A stretch of 45,034 nt of DNA from a virus. Location: the IMG/VR virus record IMGVR_UViG_3300019776_000074, positions 1 to 45,034 of that record. One strand, given 5' to 3'. A model generated the notes under the pieces. The model saw only the letters and a list, made by a program, of their open reading frames with translations, made no database searches and was not told where the DNA came from. Positions 22,292 through 31,764 of this stretch are shown here, piece by piece. Within the stretch, counting starts at the first letter, position 1; every line of letters starts with the position of its first letter. The translations under genes were made by a program, and so were the position numbers.

Positions 22292-23035
22292 ATGAAACTC
22301 ATTATTGAAAAATCTGTGGTAGTTATTACCCCCACAATCGGTTCTCCAAAACTGGCTGATGCTGCCGAAAGCGTTCAAAAGCAGACATATAAAAACATCA
22401 ATCATTTGATTGTTATAGATGGAATTGATTATTTTAATACTGTCGTCAATCATATTCCTTTTGGCTTAGAAAGCAACATACATCTTTTGCCTTTGCCATA
22501 CAACACAGGTAAAGCTGGCGGAGATTTCTACGGCCATCGTATCTATGCTGGTGTTCCTCATCTTCTCAATGCTGATTACATCTTCTTCCTTGATGAAGAT
22601 AACTGGTATGAGCCAGACCATGTTGCCTCTCTTGTAGAGGTACTTGATCGCGGTAATGACTTTGCTTATTCATTTCGTAAGATTTTCAATCCTGACAAGT
22701 CTTATGTCTGTGATGACAACTGCGAGGCACTCGGTAAGTGGCCAATCTATTTCTCACACAATGATCCACAATATCTTGTAGACACATCATCATTTGCTTT
22801 CAACAGAAAGTTCTTAGAGAAGACCTGTCATCTTTGGCATTCTGGTTGGGGCGGTGATCGCAGATATCTTTATAGTGTCCTGGCACAAAATCCAAAGTGG
22901 GATACAAATCGCAAACATACTCTTTGCTATCGTCTAGATGGAAATCCAGGTTCAGTAAATGCTGATTTCTTTATCAAGGGCAATGCAGAACAACTTAATC
23001 ATTATAATGGAGAACTACCTTGGCAAAAGACTTAA
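22292..23035 (+). CDS. family-2-like glycosyltransferase
   Basis: A 247-residue GT-A enzyme. VVVITPTIGSPKLADAAESV is the typical first strand and helix, and YIFFLDEDNWYEPDHV contains the DxD-type metal site. WHSGWGGDRRYLY near the end is the acceptor-side region with a possible catalytic base. It transfers a sugar to an unknown acceptor, probably a surface glycan precursor. It is the first gene of the glycan island and overlaps the next gene by 16 bases. Confidence 0.85.
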   Translation: MKLIIEKSVVVITPTIGSPKLADAAESVQKQTYKNINHLIVIDGIDYFNTVVNHIPFGLESNIHLLPLPYNTGKAGGDFYGHRIYAGVPHLLNADYIFFLDEDNWYEPDHVASLVEVLDRGNDFAYSFRKIFNPDKSYVCDDNCEALGKWPIYFSHNDPQYLVDTSSFAFNRKFLEKTCHLWHSGWGGDRRYLYSVLAQNPKWDTNRKHTLCYRLDGNPGSVNADFFIKGNAEQLNHYNGELPWQKT

Positions 23036-23910
23036 TCATAGGCGGAGCATCGGGATACAAGTATGATGATGTGAAGTATTGGATCAACTCTATTCAGAAG
23101 AGCGGATTTGATGGCGATATCACACTTGTTGCAACCAACATCACAGTAGAAGAACTGAATAAGATAGCCGAGAAGGGCGTAAACATCCTTGCTTATGGAC
23201 AAAAAGATGAAGAAGGAAACTATTCATCTAACAGTAAGATGCCTCCACATGTCGAACGTTTCTTTCATATCTGGAATGTGCTGAACGAAACTAAGGAAGA
23301 TTATGATTACGTTATCGCAACAGATGTTCGTGATGTTGTATTTCAAATGAACCCGCAGACTTTCTTGCATATGGATGATACACTCGATCTTGTTGCTGCT
23401 GGTGAAGGTCTTAAGTATAAGGACGAACCATGGGGCAACAACAACTATCTGCAAGCTTTTGGTCCATTCTTTCATAATCAAATGAAGGATAATGAAATCA
23501 ATAATGTCGGTGTAATTGCAGGCAAGCACAAAACTGTCAGAGACTTGATGCTGCTTCTACTACAGTTGAGTACCAATCGTCCAATTCCAATCGTAGATCA
23601 AGCGGTGTATAATTTCTTGTTAAATATTGAAACGTTCAAAGACAATACAATGTTCACGACAAACGATTCAGGCTGGGCAGTAAATCTAGGCACGACTCTT
23701 GGAGCTATTGCTTCTGGTTCAGGTGATATCGGCCAGAAAAATGATCCGACTGCACAGCTTCTTTATCAGACCAAGTATCTTTGCAATCAGCCAAAGATTG
23801 ACGATGATGGTGTTGTGACGACCAGTCTGGGTATTCCATTCCGTATTGTTCATCAATATGACCGTGTTGCAGGTCTAGCAGAGAAGGTTAGAGAAAAGTA
23901 CGATGACTAA
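23020..23910 (+). CDS. GT-A-like glycosyltransferase, TTG start
   Basis: A 296-residue protein. It begins with TTG 23020, supported by ATGGAG placed seven to eight bases upstream and by the absence of a better start. DLIIGGASGYKYDDVKYW and DYVIATDVRDVVFQ (DxR/D metal-site region) suggest a nucleotide-diphospho-sugar transferase fold; IVDQAVYNFLL and a C-terminal IVHQYDR fit. No family number can be fixed from the sequence alone. It overlaps the next gene as ATGA-type (eight bases). Confidence 0.7.
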   Translation: MAKDLIIGGASGYKYDDVKYWINSIQKSGFDGDITLVATNITVEELNKIAEKGVNILAYGQKDEEGNYSSNSKMPPHVERFFHIWNVLNETKEDYDYVIATDVRDVVFQMNPQTFLHMDDTLDLVAAGEGLKYKDEPWGNNNYLQAFGPFFHNQMKDNEINNVGVIAGKHKTVRDLMLLLLQLSTNRPIPIVDQAVYNFLLNIETFKDNTMFTTNDSGWAVNLGTTLGAIASGSGDIGQKNDPTAQLLYQTKYLCNQPKIDDDGVVTTSLGIPFRIVHQYDRVAGLAEKVREKYDD

Positions 23911-24784
23911 GCCCAAGCTGAAGCTAGGATTTACTGACTACTATAATACCATGGACGACTTCTTCATGGACACATTGTCTATGACGTTTGACATTGAACG
24001 AGATGATAAGTTTCCTGATTATCTAATCTTTGCAGATGAAACGTATGGTAGGAACAATCTTGACTACAATCCTGAACATGTGGTCAAGATTTTCTTCACA
24101 GGCGAAAACAGACGACCATGGAATTATGTGGCACACCATGCTATCTCCTTTGACCACATGGACGGACCACAATTCTATCGTTTGCCTTTGTATGTTTTGG
24201 ACAATTGGGTGCAGAAGAAAAACAATGTGCCTGATATGCTATCACAAAACCGATATAATGAAAATTATGTTAAGTATGAAGATAAAGCATGGTTCTGTGG
24301 CTTTGTGGCAGGCAATGGCGCATCCGAATATCGTAACAAGATGTTTCATATGTTGAACGAGTATAAGCCTGTCATGTCTGGTGGTCCTCTATTCAATAAC
24401 ATTGGCGGTGTGCTGCCGCGTGATGTGAAGTCTAAGATCGACTTCTTTCGTCAGTGCCGTTTCTCATTGTGTTTCGAGAACAGTTCTTATCCTGGCTATT
24501 GTACCGAGAAGATTATGCATGGTATTATTGCTAGAACAGTCCCAATCTATTGGGGTTCACCAACAGTGACGTTAGATTTCCAAGAAGGCTCATACATCTC
24601 AAGGCACGACTATGTGAGTGATAATAGCTTTATGGATGCCATCATTGAAGTTGATAAGAGTCCTATTACTTGGGAACTCATCGCAAATTGTGATCCTCTT
24701 CCATACACATATGAAAAGGTTTGGGATCTAAATCGTTTCAATCAATGGTTTTTACAGAATGTGTATAGAGGAAAACGTACATGA
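23903..24784 (+). CDS. GT10-type alpha-1,3-fucosyltransferase-like enzyme
   Basis: A 293-residue protein. The C-terminal half has the GT10 signature: FRQCRFSLCFENSS, then YCTEKIMHGIIARTVPIYWG. Before it, KVFFTGENRRPW-like and GPLFNNIGG segments match. GT10 enzymes use GDP-L-fucose. The neighbours Gmd, Fcl/ColC-like and ColD-like suggest it may use GDP-colitose or GDP-fucose as donor. Location is the cytoplasmic face of the inner membrane or cytosol. It overlaps the next gene as ATGA. Confidence 0.88.
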   Translation: MTKPKLKLGFTDYYNTMDDFFMDTLSMTFDIERDDKFPDYLIFADETYGRNNLDYNPEHVVKIFFTGENRRPWNYVAHHAISFDHMDGPQFYRLPLYVLDNWVQKKNNVPDMLSQNRYNENYVKYEDKAWFCGFVAGNGASEYRNKMFHMLNEYKPVMSGGPLFNNIGGVLPRDVKSKIDFFRQCRFSLCFENSSYPGYCTEKIMHGIIARTVPIYWGSPTVTLDFQEGSYISRHDYVSDNSFMDAIIEVDKSPITWELIANCDPLPYTYEKVWDLNRFNQWFLQNVYRGKRT

Positions 24785-25494
24785 AGATTGCAGTTTGTAT
24801 TTCAGGTCAGCCTCGCGCATACGCGCAGGGATACGAGTACATGAAGCGCAATCTGTTAGACCATTATGATTGTGATATCTTCATTCATACTTGGATCAAT
24901 CCTGTATATAAAACGGATGATGTTATCAAGCTGTACAATCCTAAAGGTTGGGTTGCTGAGAAACCTTTTCCAGATTGGGCAAAAAAGAAGCACGACGAAA
25001 CGTATACTAATACTCCAAATGCAAAGGGATGGCCGCCTCATGCAACGGTATCTATGTTCTATTCAATGTTCCATTCTTTACAAAAAAAGAACGAATATGA
25101 ACTATTGAACGAAAAGTACAATTGGGTTGTGAAGACTCGTTTTGACTACGCTATCAATGGAGTGATTCCGTTTGAGCAGTTAGATAAAAACAGACTGTAT
25201 ATTCCAAACTGTCGTATGACTCCAATGAGAGATTTTGGTAATGACCAGTTTGCATTTGGTAGCAACGGTATCATGACAGACTACATGTCTACATATCTAT
25301 ATCTACGCTTCTACTATGAAGGCGGTGTGTCGATGATTGGTGAAGATATGATGAGCGCAAATCTGCATCGTCATGGGTTAACTGGTGAGAATTTGGTATA
25401 TGTTGATATGAAGAATCCATTCCCGCCTGGTCTATATAATGGTACGCCTCATTCGCTCATTCGTGATGATATGAAACTATGGAAAAACTCTTAA
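24781..25494 (+). CDS. putative glycosyltransferase (CISGQPR family)
   Basis: A 237-residue protein. KIAVCISGQPRAYAQGYEY at the start and VVKTRFDYAING in the middle are hallmarks of a family of GT-A-like proteins in capsule or lipopolysaccharide clusters, where TRFD plays the DxD role. FAFGSNGIMTDYMSTY fits too. No experimental role is known to me. It overlaps its neighbours at both ends and probably adds one residue to the same glycan. Confidence 0.65.
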   Translation: MKIAVCISGQPRAYAQGYEYMKRNLLDHYDCDIFIHTWINPVYKTDDVIKLYNPKGWVAEKPFPDWAKKKHDETYTNTPNAKGWPPHATVSMFYSMFHSLQKKNEYELLNEKYNWVVKTRFDYAINGVIPFEQLDKNRLYIPNCRMTPMRDFGNDQFAFGSNGIMTDYMSTYLYLRFYYEGGVSMIGEDMMSANLHRHGLTGENLVYVDMKNPFPPGLYNGTPHSLIRDDMKLWKNS

Positions 25495-26216
25495 AGAAAC
25501 TAAGCGGACATTCTGGCTCAACTGTGGCTCTAATGCAGTCGGATGTTATGTTTGTTCGCAAGATAGAGAATGTTCAGCGTAACTATGAAAGACTTTCAGC
25601 CCTCGTAGGTTACGTTGACGTTCCTAAAATTTATCACTATGATGGCACTATCATGGACATGGAATATATCCATGGAACAGATATGCGAAACTATCTTCTC
25701 AATAATCCAATTAAAGACTTGAACGAGTTCCTTGTCAATACACTTACCATGTTTGCGTCGAAAAGCGTTGACAAAGACTATACAAACATCTATAATGAGA
25801 TGTTGTCATGGATAGAACCAGGTATGTTTCCTTTCACTAAGGAAGAGTTGATAGACAAGCTACCAAAGGTATTGCCCAAGTCTGTCTATCACGGCGATAT
25901 GACATTAGAAAACATCATTCATTCAACTTCAGGACGTTTCTATTTTATAGATGCTGTAACGTTGAAGTATGATTCTTGGGTATTTGATATTGCGAAGCTG
26001 AGACAAGACCTAGAGTGTAAGTGGTTTCTTCGTCGTGATCCTGTGATGCTGGATGTGAAACTGCTGAACATACAGGAACATATATTGAAGAAGTTCCCGA
26101 TTGCGAATGATGATTATCTATTGATACTCATGTTGCTTCGCGTCTATTTGCATTGTGAGAAAGATTCATTGGAATATAACTTCATTATGAAGGAGATTAA
26201 GAGACTATGGAAGTGA
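25479..26216 (+). CDS. APH/choline-kinase-like phosphotransferase
   Basis: A 245-residue protein of the aminoglycoside-phosphotransferase/LicA fold. The catalytic loop is YHGDMTLENII (HGDxxxxN), and the metal-binding IDAV stands for the usual IDP/IDW. SWVFDIAKLRQDL is typical of capsule-cluster members. It likely phosphorylates a small polyol, amino alcohol or sugar. The next gene is a nucleotidyltransferase, so the product may be activated as a CDP- or UDP-derivative, like LicA/LicC or AmgK/MurU. The substrate is unknown. Confidence 0.72.
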   Translation: MEKLLKKLSGHSGSTVALMQSDVMFVRKIENVQRNYERLSALVGYVDVPKIYHYDGTIMDMEYIHGTDMRNYLLNNPIKDLNEFLVNTLTMFASKSVDKDYTNIYNEMLSWIEPGMFPFTKEELIDKLPKVLPKSVYHGDMTLENIIHSTSGRFYFIDAVTLKYDSWVFDIAKLRQDLECKWFLRRDPVMLDVKLLNIQEHILKKFPIANDDYLLILMLLRVYLHCEKDSLEYNFIMKEIKRLWK

Positions 26217-27244
26217 TTGTGCCAGCCGCTGGTCTGTCTACCAGATTTCCGAATGTAAAGCCAAAGTATCTACACTTCGGCTATGATAACAAGATGATGC
26301 TGGTAAAGGCTGTTGAGCCGTACATCGGCAAGCACGATATCACAGTTGTCATTCTGCAAGAGCATGTAGAAAAGTATAACGCTCTGGAGTTTGTTCGCGG
26401 TGAACTTCCTGGTGCTTATATCGTTATTGTAGAAAAGCCAACTTCTGGCCCCGCTGAGACAGTCAAGGTTGCTCTTCGCGATATCATGTTGCTGAAGGAT
26501 GATGTTGACTTTGAGTTTATCGTAAAAGATTGTGACTCATTCTTCGATCATGTGCCTGTTGCTGGAAACTATGTCTGTGTGTCCAACATTGGTGATCATG
26601 AACAGTTGAATAAGCTTGCATCTAAGAGCTTCGTGAGATATAATGACCAAGACATTATTACCAACATCATTGAAAAGGCCGTAGTGTCTGATTCTTTCTG
26701 TGTTGGCGCTTACAAGTTTGAGAGTGCAAATAAGTACCTTGAGACATACGAGAAGATACGGCATCGAAATGGAGAATTCTTTGTTTCTCACATCATTCAA
26801 GATATGTTATATTCAGGCGAAATCTTCAAGAAAGTGTCTGTCACAAACTACGTAGATGTTGGTACTGCTGCTGATTGGCACAAGTATAACGACATGCCCG
26901 TTATCTTCTGTGATATTGATGGCACAATCATCAAGGCACAATCTCGTTATGGTAATAATAGCTACTACAAGTCTCCTGTAGTTCTAGAAGAAAACGTTAA
27001 GCGCATTCGTGAATATCACGACAAGGGCTGTCAGATTTGGTTTACAACTGCTCGTCATCCTGATCATGCAGAAGTTACAGACAAGATGCTCAAGTCTCTT
27101 GGCTTCTATAACTACAATCTATGCATGGGACTACATAATGCAAGACGGGTATTGATTAACGACTACAACTCTTCTAATCCATACCCGCGCGCGGAAGCGA
27201 TAAATATTCATCGTGATAATGATAACTTGAAGGATTTTCTATGA
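26207..27244 (+). CDS. nucleotidyltransferase-HAD phosphatase fusion
   Basis: A 345-residue two-domain protein. Residues 1-230 are a sugar-phosphate nucleotidyltransferase: [20 protein letters not shown] is the nucleotide-binding loop and [12 protein letters not shown] holds the metal Asp. Residues about 232-345 are a HAD phosphatase with FCDIDGTII (motif I) and WFTTARHP (motif II). The upstream kinase gene overlaps it, so kinase, nucleotidyltransferase and phosphatase are co-produced. This set occurs in capsule clusters for making activated head groups. The loop is not that of ManC, so it is not a clear GDP-mannose pyrophosphorylase. Confidence 0.82.
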   Translation: MEVIVPAAGLSTRFPNVKPKYLHFGYDNKMMLVKAVEPYIGKHDITVVILQEHVEKYNALEFVRGELPGAYIVIVEKPTSGPAETVKVALRDIMLLKDDVDFEFIVKDCDSFFDHVPVAGNYVCVSNIGDHEQLNKLASKSFVRYNDQDIITNIIEKAVVSDSFCVGAYKFESANKYLETYEKIRHRNGEFFVSHIIQDMLYSGEIFKKVSVTNYVDVGTAADWHKYNDMPVIFCDIDGTIIKAQSRYGNNSYYKSPVVLEENVKRIREYHDKGCQIWFTTARHPDHAEVTDKMLKSLGFYNYNLCMGLHNARRVLINDYNSSNPYPRAEAINIHRDNDNLKDFL

Positions 27245-28242
27245 GATTTGTGGCATTAATTACAGGTATTACAGGACAAGACGGCTCATATCTAGCCGAG
27301 CTTCTTCTAGAAAAGGGTTACGATGTTCACGGAATTATTCGCAGATCCAGTTCTATCAATACTGATCGTATCGACCATATTTACCCTCGTATTAATTTAC
27401 ATTACGGGGATTTAACCGATAGTTCATCTCTCATTCGCTTGATTCAAGAAATCAAGCCAACTGAGATTTACAATCTTGCTGCTCAGTCTCATGTCAAGGT
27501 ATCGTTTGAGATTCCTGAATACACTGGGCAGGTTGATGCTATTGGTACTCTTCGTATCCTTGAAGCCGTAAGACTTCTTGGTATGGAGAAGGACGTTCGT
27601 ATCTATCAAGCTTCTACATCTGAGCTTTATGGTCTTGTGCAGCAAACTCCTCAGAGTGAAACGACTCCATTCTATCCTCGTTCTCCATACGGTGTAGCAA
27701 AGCTTTACGGCTTCTGGATTGTTAAGAACTATCGTGAGGCATACAATATGCATTGCTCATCAGGTATTCTATTCAATCATGAAAGCCCTCGCAGAGGTGA
27801 GACATTCGTAACACGTAAGATTACGCGCGGTCTTTCTCGCATTTCTACTGGATATCAATCTTGTATTGAACTCGGCAATCTCAATGCAAAGCGTGATTGG
27901 GGTCATGCCAAGGACTTCGTTGAAGCTATGTGGTTGATGCTGCAAGAGCCAGAGCCAGATGATTATGTTATCGCAACTGGTGAACAATATTCTGTTAGAC
28001 AATTTGTAGAAACTGCCGCTCCATATTTTGGAATTCGCATCACATGGGAAGGTGAAGGTCTAAACGAAGTTGGTGTCGATCAAGACGGAATTGTCCGCAT
28101 TCGCGTAAATGAGCGTTACTTCCGTCCAGCAGAAGTAGAAACGCTACTTGGTGATAGCAGCAAAGCCAGAAAGAAGCTGGGCTGGAAACCAAAGTTTACG
28201 TTTGAAAAGCTTGTAGAGGATATGTGTATCAATGGACAATAA
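27241..28242 (+). CDS. gmd: GDP-mannose 4,6-dehydratase
   Basis: A 333-residue short-chain dehydrogenase. [20 protein letters not shown] is the NADP-binding Rossmann motif; [12 protein letters not shown] binds the coenzyme phosphate; STSELYG and [12 protein letters not shown] contain the Ser/Thr-Tyr-Lys catalytic set; [16 protein letters not shown] is the GDP-mannose loop. It makes GDP-4-keto-6-deoxy-mannose, the common precursor of GDP-fucose, colitose and perosamine. Both following genes act on that product. Confidence 0.96.
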   Translation: MRFVALITGITGQDGSYLAELLLEKGYDVHGIIRRSSSINTDRIDHIYPRINLHYGDLTDSSSLIRLIQEIKPTEIYNLAAQSHVKVSFEIPEYTGQVDAIGTLRILEAVRLLGMEKDVRIYQASTSELYGLVQQTPQSETTPFYPRSPYGVAKLYGFWIVKNYREAYNMHCSSGILFNHESPRRGETFVTRKITRGLSRISTGYQSCIELGNLNAKRDWGHAKDFVEAMWLMLQEPEPDDYVIATGEQYSVRQFVETAAPYFGIRITWEGEGLNEVGVDQDGIVRIRVNERYFRPAEVETLLGDSSKARKKLGWKPKFTFEKLVEDMCINGQ

Positions 28243-29170
28243 TAGCAAGATTTACATAGCAGGGCATAAAGGTCTTGTTGGCTCTGCATTGATGAGGCAG
28301 TTGAAGAAGAATGGTTATGATTATATAACGACTTCTGATAACCTTGATTTGAGAAATCAAAAACAAGTCAACGAATTCTTTCGTTACGAAAAGCCCGATT
28401 ATGTTTTTCTAGCCGCAGCAAAGGTTGGCGGTATCGGATACAATAAGACATATCCAGCAGACTTTATTCGTGACAATCTGCTTATACAAACAAACGTCAT
28501 TGATGCTGCTAATCAGTATCTCACTAAGAAGCTGATGTTTTTAGGCACAGCATGTATCTATCCTAAACATGCACCCGTGCCGATCAAAGAAGAATACTTG
28601 ATGACTGGTCCGCTAGAAGAGACTAACATTGGTTACGCTCTGGCGAAGATTGCTGGTCTCACCATGTGCCAGAAGTACACTGAGCAGTATGGTATGAAAA
28701 CCGTTTCCGTCATGCCAAATAATCTCTATGGCATTTTCGATAACTTCAAACTGGATGAGTGTCATGTCATTCCTGCATTCATCCGTAGATTTATTGACGC
28801 GAAGGAAAGAGGTTTGTCGCGTGTGGTCTGCTTTGGTGACGGCACACCCACGCGAGAGTTTCTTTTTGCCGATGATTTGGCTGACGGACTAATTTTCCTT
28901 ATGAACAACTATGAAGATCCTAAGCCAATCAACATCGGCCCAAATCGTGAAGTATCAATTAGTGATCTTGCATATCTTATTGCCGCTCTTGTCGGATATG
29001 AAGGAGAAATAGTTTGGGATACTTCACAGCCAAATGGCACACCAAGACGCGCACTAGATACTAGCAAGATGGACGCTCTTGGTTGGAAAGCAAAGACTTC
29101 GCTTGAAGATGGATTGAAGATAACCATTGATTGGTTCCTGGAAAACAGAGGTACATATGATCGTATATGA
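28232..29170 (+). CDS. GDP-L-fucose synthase or GDP-colitose synthase (Fcl/ColC)
   Basis: A 312-residue SDR epimerase-reductase. [18 protein letters not shown] is the NADP-binding motif. LGTACIYPK aligns with E. coli Fcl GSSCIYP, with Thr replacing the catalytic Ser and the epimerase Cys kept; YALAKIAG gives Tyr and Lys. Fcl makes GDP-L-fucose from the Gmd product. ColC, a close homologue, does the same chemistry on the 3-deoxy sugar to yield GDP-L-colitose. The ColD-like enzyme that follows makes ColC the more attractive reading, but sequence alone cannot decide. Confidence 0.85.
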   Translation: MDNNSKIYIAGHKGLVGSALMRQLKKNGYDYITTSDNLDLRNQKQVNEFFRYEKPDYVFLAAAKVGGIGYNKTYPADFIRDNLLIQTNVIDAANQYLTKKLMFLGTACIYPKHAPVPIKEEYLMTGPLEETNIGYALAKIAGLTMCQKYTEQYGMKTVSVMPNNLYGIFDNFKLDECHVIPAFIRRFIDAKERGLSRVVCFGDGTPTREFLFADDLADGLIFLMNNYEDPKPINIGPNREVSISDLAYLIAALVGYEGEIVWDTSQPNGTPRRALDTSKMDALGWKAKTSLEDGLKITIDWFLENRGTYDRI

Positions 29171-30335
29171 TTGGCCGTTGATGAAAGATACACTGACTTG
29201 GAGTGATCGCTTCAAGCTGGCCAAGTTTGTGATGACTTCTAATCAGTTCACACAAGGTAAAAAGGTTGAAGAGTTTGAGCGCGAGTGGTCTAAGTGGCTC
29301 GGCACCAAGTATTCGTTGTTTGTTACTTCAGGAAGTACCGCAAACTTTCTATTACTTGACGCTGTAAAACAGAAATACTTTACAAACAAAAAGAAGATTA
29401 AGGTGCTTGTTCCTACGTGTACTTGGGTAACAAATATCAATCCTGTATTTCAGCTTGGCATGGAACCTGTGTTCTGTGATATCAATCTGTATGATTATAG
29501 CTTTGATCTAACAAATGCGGTTGAAATTGCAAAGCATCATGATATTGATATCGTATTCACGACACATCTTCTAGGTCTGCCGGCAAACACTTATGGTCTT
29601 CGTTCTATTTTTCCTAAAGCGATAATGCTTGAAGATGTGTGTGAGAGTCATGGTGCTTTGGATGATTTAGGATATAAAGTTGGTTCTAAGTCTACTGGTT
29701 CAACGTTTAGCTTTTACTTCGGTCATCATATGTCTACAATCGAAGGCGGCATGATTTCTACAAATGATGTTGTTCTATATGATCTGATGCGTATGAAGCG
29801 TTCACATGGCATGTCGCGAGTATCTATAACTCCTCAAGATTATACTTCTGTATATCCAGATATTGATCCTCAGTTTCTATTTGTGACTGCTGGTTATAAC
29901 TTTCGCAATACAGAACTCGGTGCAGTTCTTGGATTGTCACAGTTGCCTAAGCTTGACGGCTTCATTGAGAGGCGCAGAAAGAACTATGCACGGTTCATAG
30001 AAATCATGAAGATATATGGAAATGATAAGTTCTTCATTCCTGGTGATGGATATGCAGAAGAGGGCAACAGTTCATTCTGTTTCCCATTAATCGCGAAAAC
30101 TTCTCTGGTCAAGGAAGCTCTTGTTCGTAGGTTGAAAGTTCGTTTTATTGAGTATCGCCCAGTTGTTGGTGGTAACCTGTTGCGTCAACCATACATGCAG
30201 GGGTACGAGATTGCATGTAAGGGCGGTCCTTACAATGTCGATATCGTTCATGAGAATGGTGTATACATAGGTAATAACCAATTCGTTGGTAATAGAGAAT
30301 TGAATATACTTGAAGATATTATTAGGAGTTTATAA
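29157..30335 (+). CDS. ColD-like PLP-dependent GDP-4-keto-6-deoxymannose 3-dehydratase
   Basis: A 392-residue DegT/DnrJ-family protein. ATG 29157 follows CAGAGG; 29127 would give a needless overlap. SLFVTSGSTANFLL binds PLP phosphate and MLEDVCESHGA holds the PLP-pyridine Asp. At the lysine position it reads FGHHMSTIEGGM. Aminotransferases have Lys in that place, while the 3-dehydratases RfbH/E1 and ColD have His in a matching HH-x4-EGG pattern. So it should remove the C3 hydroxyl and not add an amino group. With Gmd and Fcl/ColC-like next door, the product would be GDP-colitose. Confidence 0.8.
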   Translation: MIVYDWPLMKDTLTWSDRFKLAKFVMTSNQFTQGKKVEEFEREWSKWLGTKYSLFVTSGSTANFLLLDAVKQKYFTNKKKIKVLVPTCTWVTNINPVFQLGMEPVFCDINLYDYSFDLTNAVEIAKHHDIDIVFTTHLLGLPANTYGLRSIFPKAIMLEDVCESHGALDDLGYKVGSKSTGSTFSFYFGHHMSTIEGGMISTNDVVLYDLMRMKRSHGMSRVSITPQDYTSVYPDIDPQFLFVTAGYNFRNTELGAVLGLSQLPKLDGFIERRRKNYARFIEIMKIYGNDKFFIPGDGYAEEGNSSFCFPLIAKTSLVKEALVRRLKVRFIEYRPVVGGNLLRQPYMQGYEIACKGGPYNVDIVHENGVYIGNNQFVGNRELNILEDIIRSL

Positions 30336-30685
30336 TGTTAGCATCTGTGCTTGATACTATTATTCGTGAGCATGTAAATGCCATTCTTGACAAGAAAGAT
30401 ATCACATACGTTGAGCCGCCTGACTATGCTGCATCAGATAGTTTTGGTGAAGTGTTAGAGAAGTTGGCTATTCTACACATTCGCACATGGCATCTTGAAG
30501 ACGCTATGCAGTCAGCTAAAACTGATAGTGAATTGGCAGACTTGAAGCGCAAGGTAGATATCTGCTTCAAGGTCAAGAGACCAAAATTGGTTGCAGCACT
30601 GAATGCTATGATTGATGATGCCATCATTAAGGAAAAGTCAATGCGTGAAGATTCTGTTAAGTTGTATAAGGGCATTAATCAATGA
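30335..30685 (+). CDS. DUF4254-like protein
   Basis: A 116-residue helical protein. LAILHIRTWHLEDAM followed by SELADLKRKVDICFKVKRPKL follows the DUF4254 pattern (a WHxED core then a K-x-x-I helix and basic RN-type segment). In bacteria this family accompanies lipopolysaccharide core glycosyltransferases; its role is not known. TTAGGAG precedes the start. The next gene is a GT-B-like transferase, the usual neighbour type. Confidence 0.7.
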   Translation: MLASVLDTIIREHVNAILDKKDITYVEPPDYAASDSFGEVLEKLAILHIRTWHLEDAMQSAKTDSELADLKRKVDICFKVKRPKLVAALNAMIDDAIIKEKSMREDSVKLYKGINQ

Positions 30686-31551
30686 AGAAACTGTGTTTCT
30701 TTAATTTTTTCCATAACGGCGACTTGATTCACTCTAAACCATTTGTGCGAGAGACTATAAAGCATCTTGGCAAAGAACGTGTTATGTACGCACACAACAA
30801 AGATTCTGTTGTGGTCGCTGACCTTGACATTCCTGTTGTGAGACTGGAAGGCATTTCGCACAAAACTAAAATCATCAACATGAATGAACCAGATATTATG
30901 TTTGTTAATACTTGGATTGGATCATATTTTGATGGATTCAAAGGCGAGTGTACGCTCAACTTTAATATGAAAATGTGGAACGTTATCTATCAAGATATTA
31001 ACACAGTCTTTGGTAAGAAGATGAAACTTGGACCAGTAGAAAACTATTTGCCATATGTAGACTATGCTAAGTTTGATTTAGCAAATGTTCGTTCTTATAT
31101 TGATTCCGATTCACAGAAAAAGATATTGTTCTGTAATGGTCCAGCTATGTCTGGTCAGTGTGAGTATAATGGAGATATGGAAGAAATCATCATTCCTCTT
31201 GCAGTAAACCATCCCGAAATCACATTCATCACGACCAAAGAGTTAGAGAAGACCCCACCAAATGTCAAATATACTGGCAACATTATACGTTCGGAACGTT
31301 GTGATCTAAATGAGATTGCCTACCTCTCTAAGTATTGTAGTCTCATTATTGGTCGCAACTCAGGACCATTTTGCTTTGCATCTACTGGTGAGAACTTGAA
31401 TGACCCGTCCAAGACTTTCTATGCTTTCGGTCATCAAGAAAGTGATTGTTTCGCTATGGGAATTCCAATCAAGAGCAACTACATATTCGAGAAATATGAA
31501 AGTCCTGACCAACTACACAATTCAATCAAGCAACTAGTAGAGAAGGTATGA
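30682..31551 (+). CDS. GT-B-type glycosyltransferase-like protein (GT9-like)
   Basis: A 289-residue protein. FFNFFHNGDLIHSKPFV resembles the N-terminal loop of heptosyltransferase-like enzymes (a GDxI-x-x-S/T type). The C-terminal domain has ITFITTKELE, then DLNEIAYLSKYCSLIIGRNSGP, the donor-binding GxNSG/P stretch. It would add a sugar, possibly to a core oligosaccharide. The DUF4254-like gene immediately upstream fits. It overlaps the next gene as ATGA. Confidence 0.7.
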   Translation: MKKLCFFNFFHNGDLIHSKPFVRETIKHLGKERVMYAHNKDSVVVADLDIPVVRLEGISHKTKIINMNEPDIMFVNTWIGSYFDGFKGECTLNFNMKMWNVIYQDINTVFGKKMKLGPVENYLPYVDYAKFDLANVRSYIDSDSQKKILFCNGPAMSGQCEYNGDMEEIIIPLAVNHPEITFITTKELEKTPPNVKYTGNIIRSERCDLNEIAYLSKYCSLIIGRNSGPFCFASTGENLNDPSKTFYAFGHQESDCFAMGIPIKSNYIFEKYESPDQLHNSIKQLVEKV

Positions 31552-31754
31552 CCAACTCAATTTGTACAAAGGTGTGTGAATATGACAGTGAAGAATCATA
31601 TAGAAGCGACGAAGAAAAGACTTGCCGAGGCTGCGGCCGCACGGCGTCAGAAATCACAGAATGGTTCTACGCCGACAAAGAACGAAAAATTGAAATTGCC
31701 AAAGCCGCAAGGGCTCGTACAAAAGCCAAACGTGAGGCCAACAGGCAGAGGTAG
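31548..31754 (+). CDS. DUF1289-like small Cys-rich protein
   Basis: A 68-residue protein. CTKVCEYDSEE then TCRGCGRTASEITEWF matches the DUF1289 pattern (CxxxC ... CxGCGRTxxEIxxW) of Proteobacteria. The cysteines may bind zinc or an iron-sulphur cluster. The C-terminal third is a basic Ala/Arg/Lys tail. The family has no established role. The alternative frame 31576-31758 is discounted because it has no motif. Confidence 0.75.
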   Translation: MTNSICTKVCEYDSEESYRSDEEKTCRGCGRTASEITEWFYADKERKIEIAKAARARTKAKREANRQR

Positions 31755-31764
31755 ATAATACTAG

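Noticed and set aside
26207-27244. Assignment as mannose-1-phosphate guanylyltransferase to complete the GDP-mannose route
   Set aside because: The nucleotide-binding loop reads [10 protein letters not shown] rather than the ManC-type GGSGTRLWP, so the step is left open.
31576-31758. 60-residue open frame overlapping the DUF1289-like gene
   Set aside because: The other frame carries the conserved Cys pattern and overlaps the upstream stop in the usual way; this one has neither.
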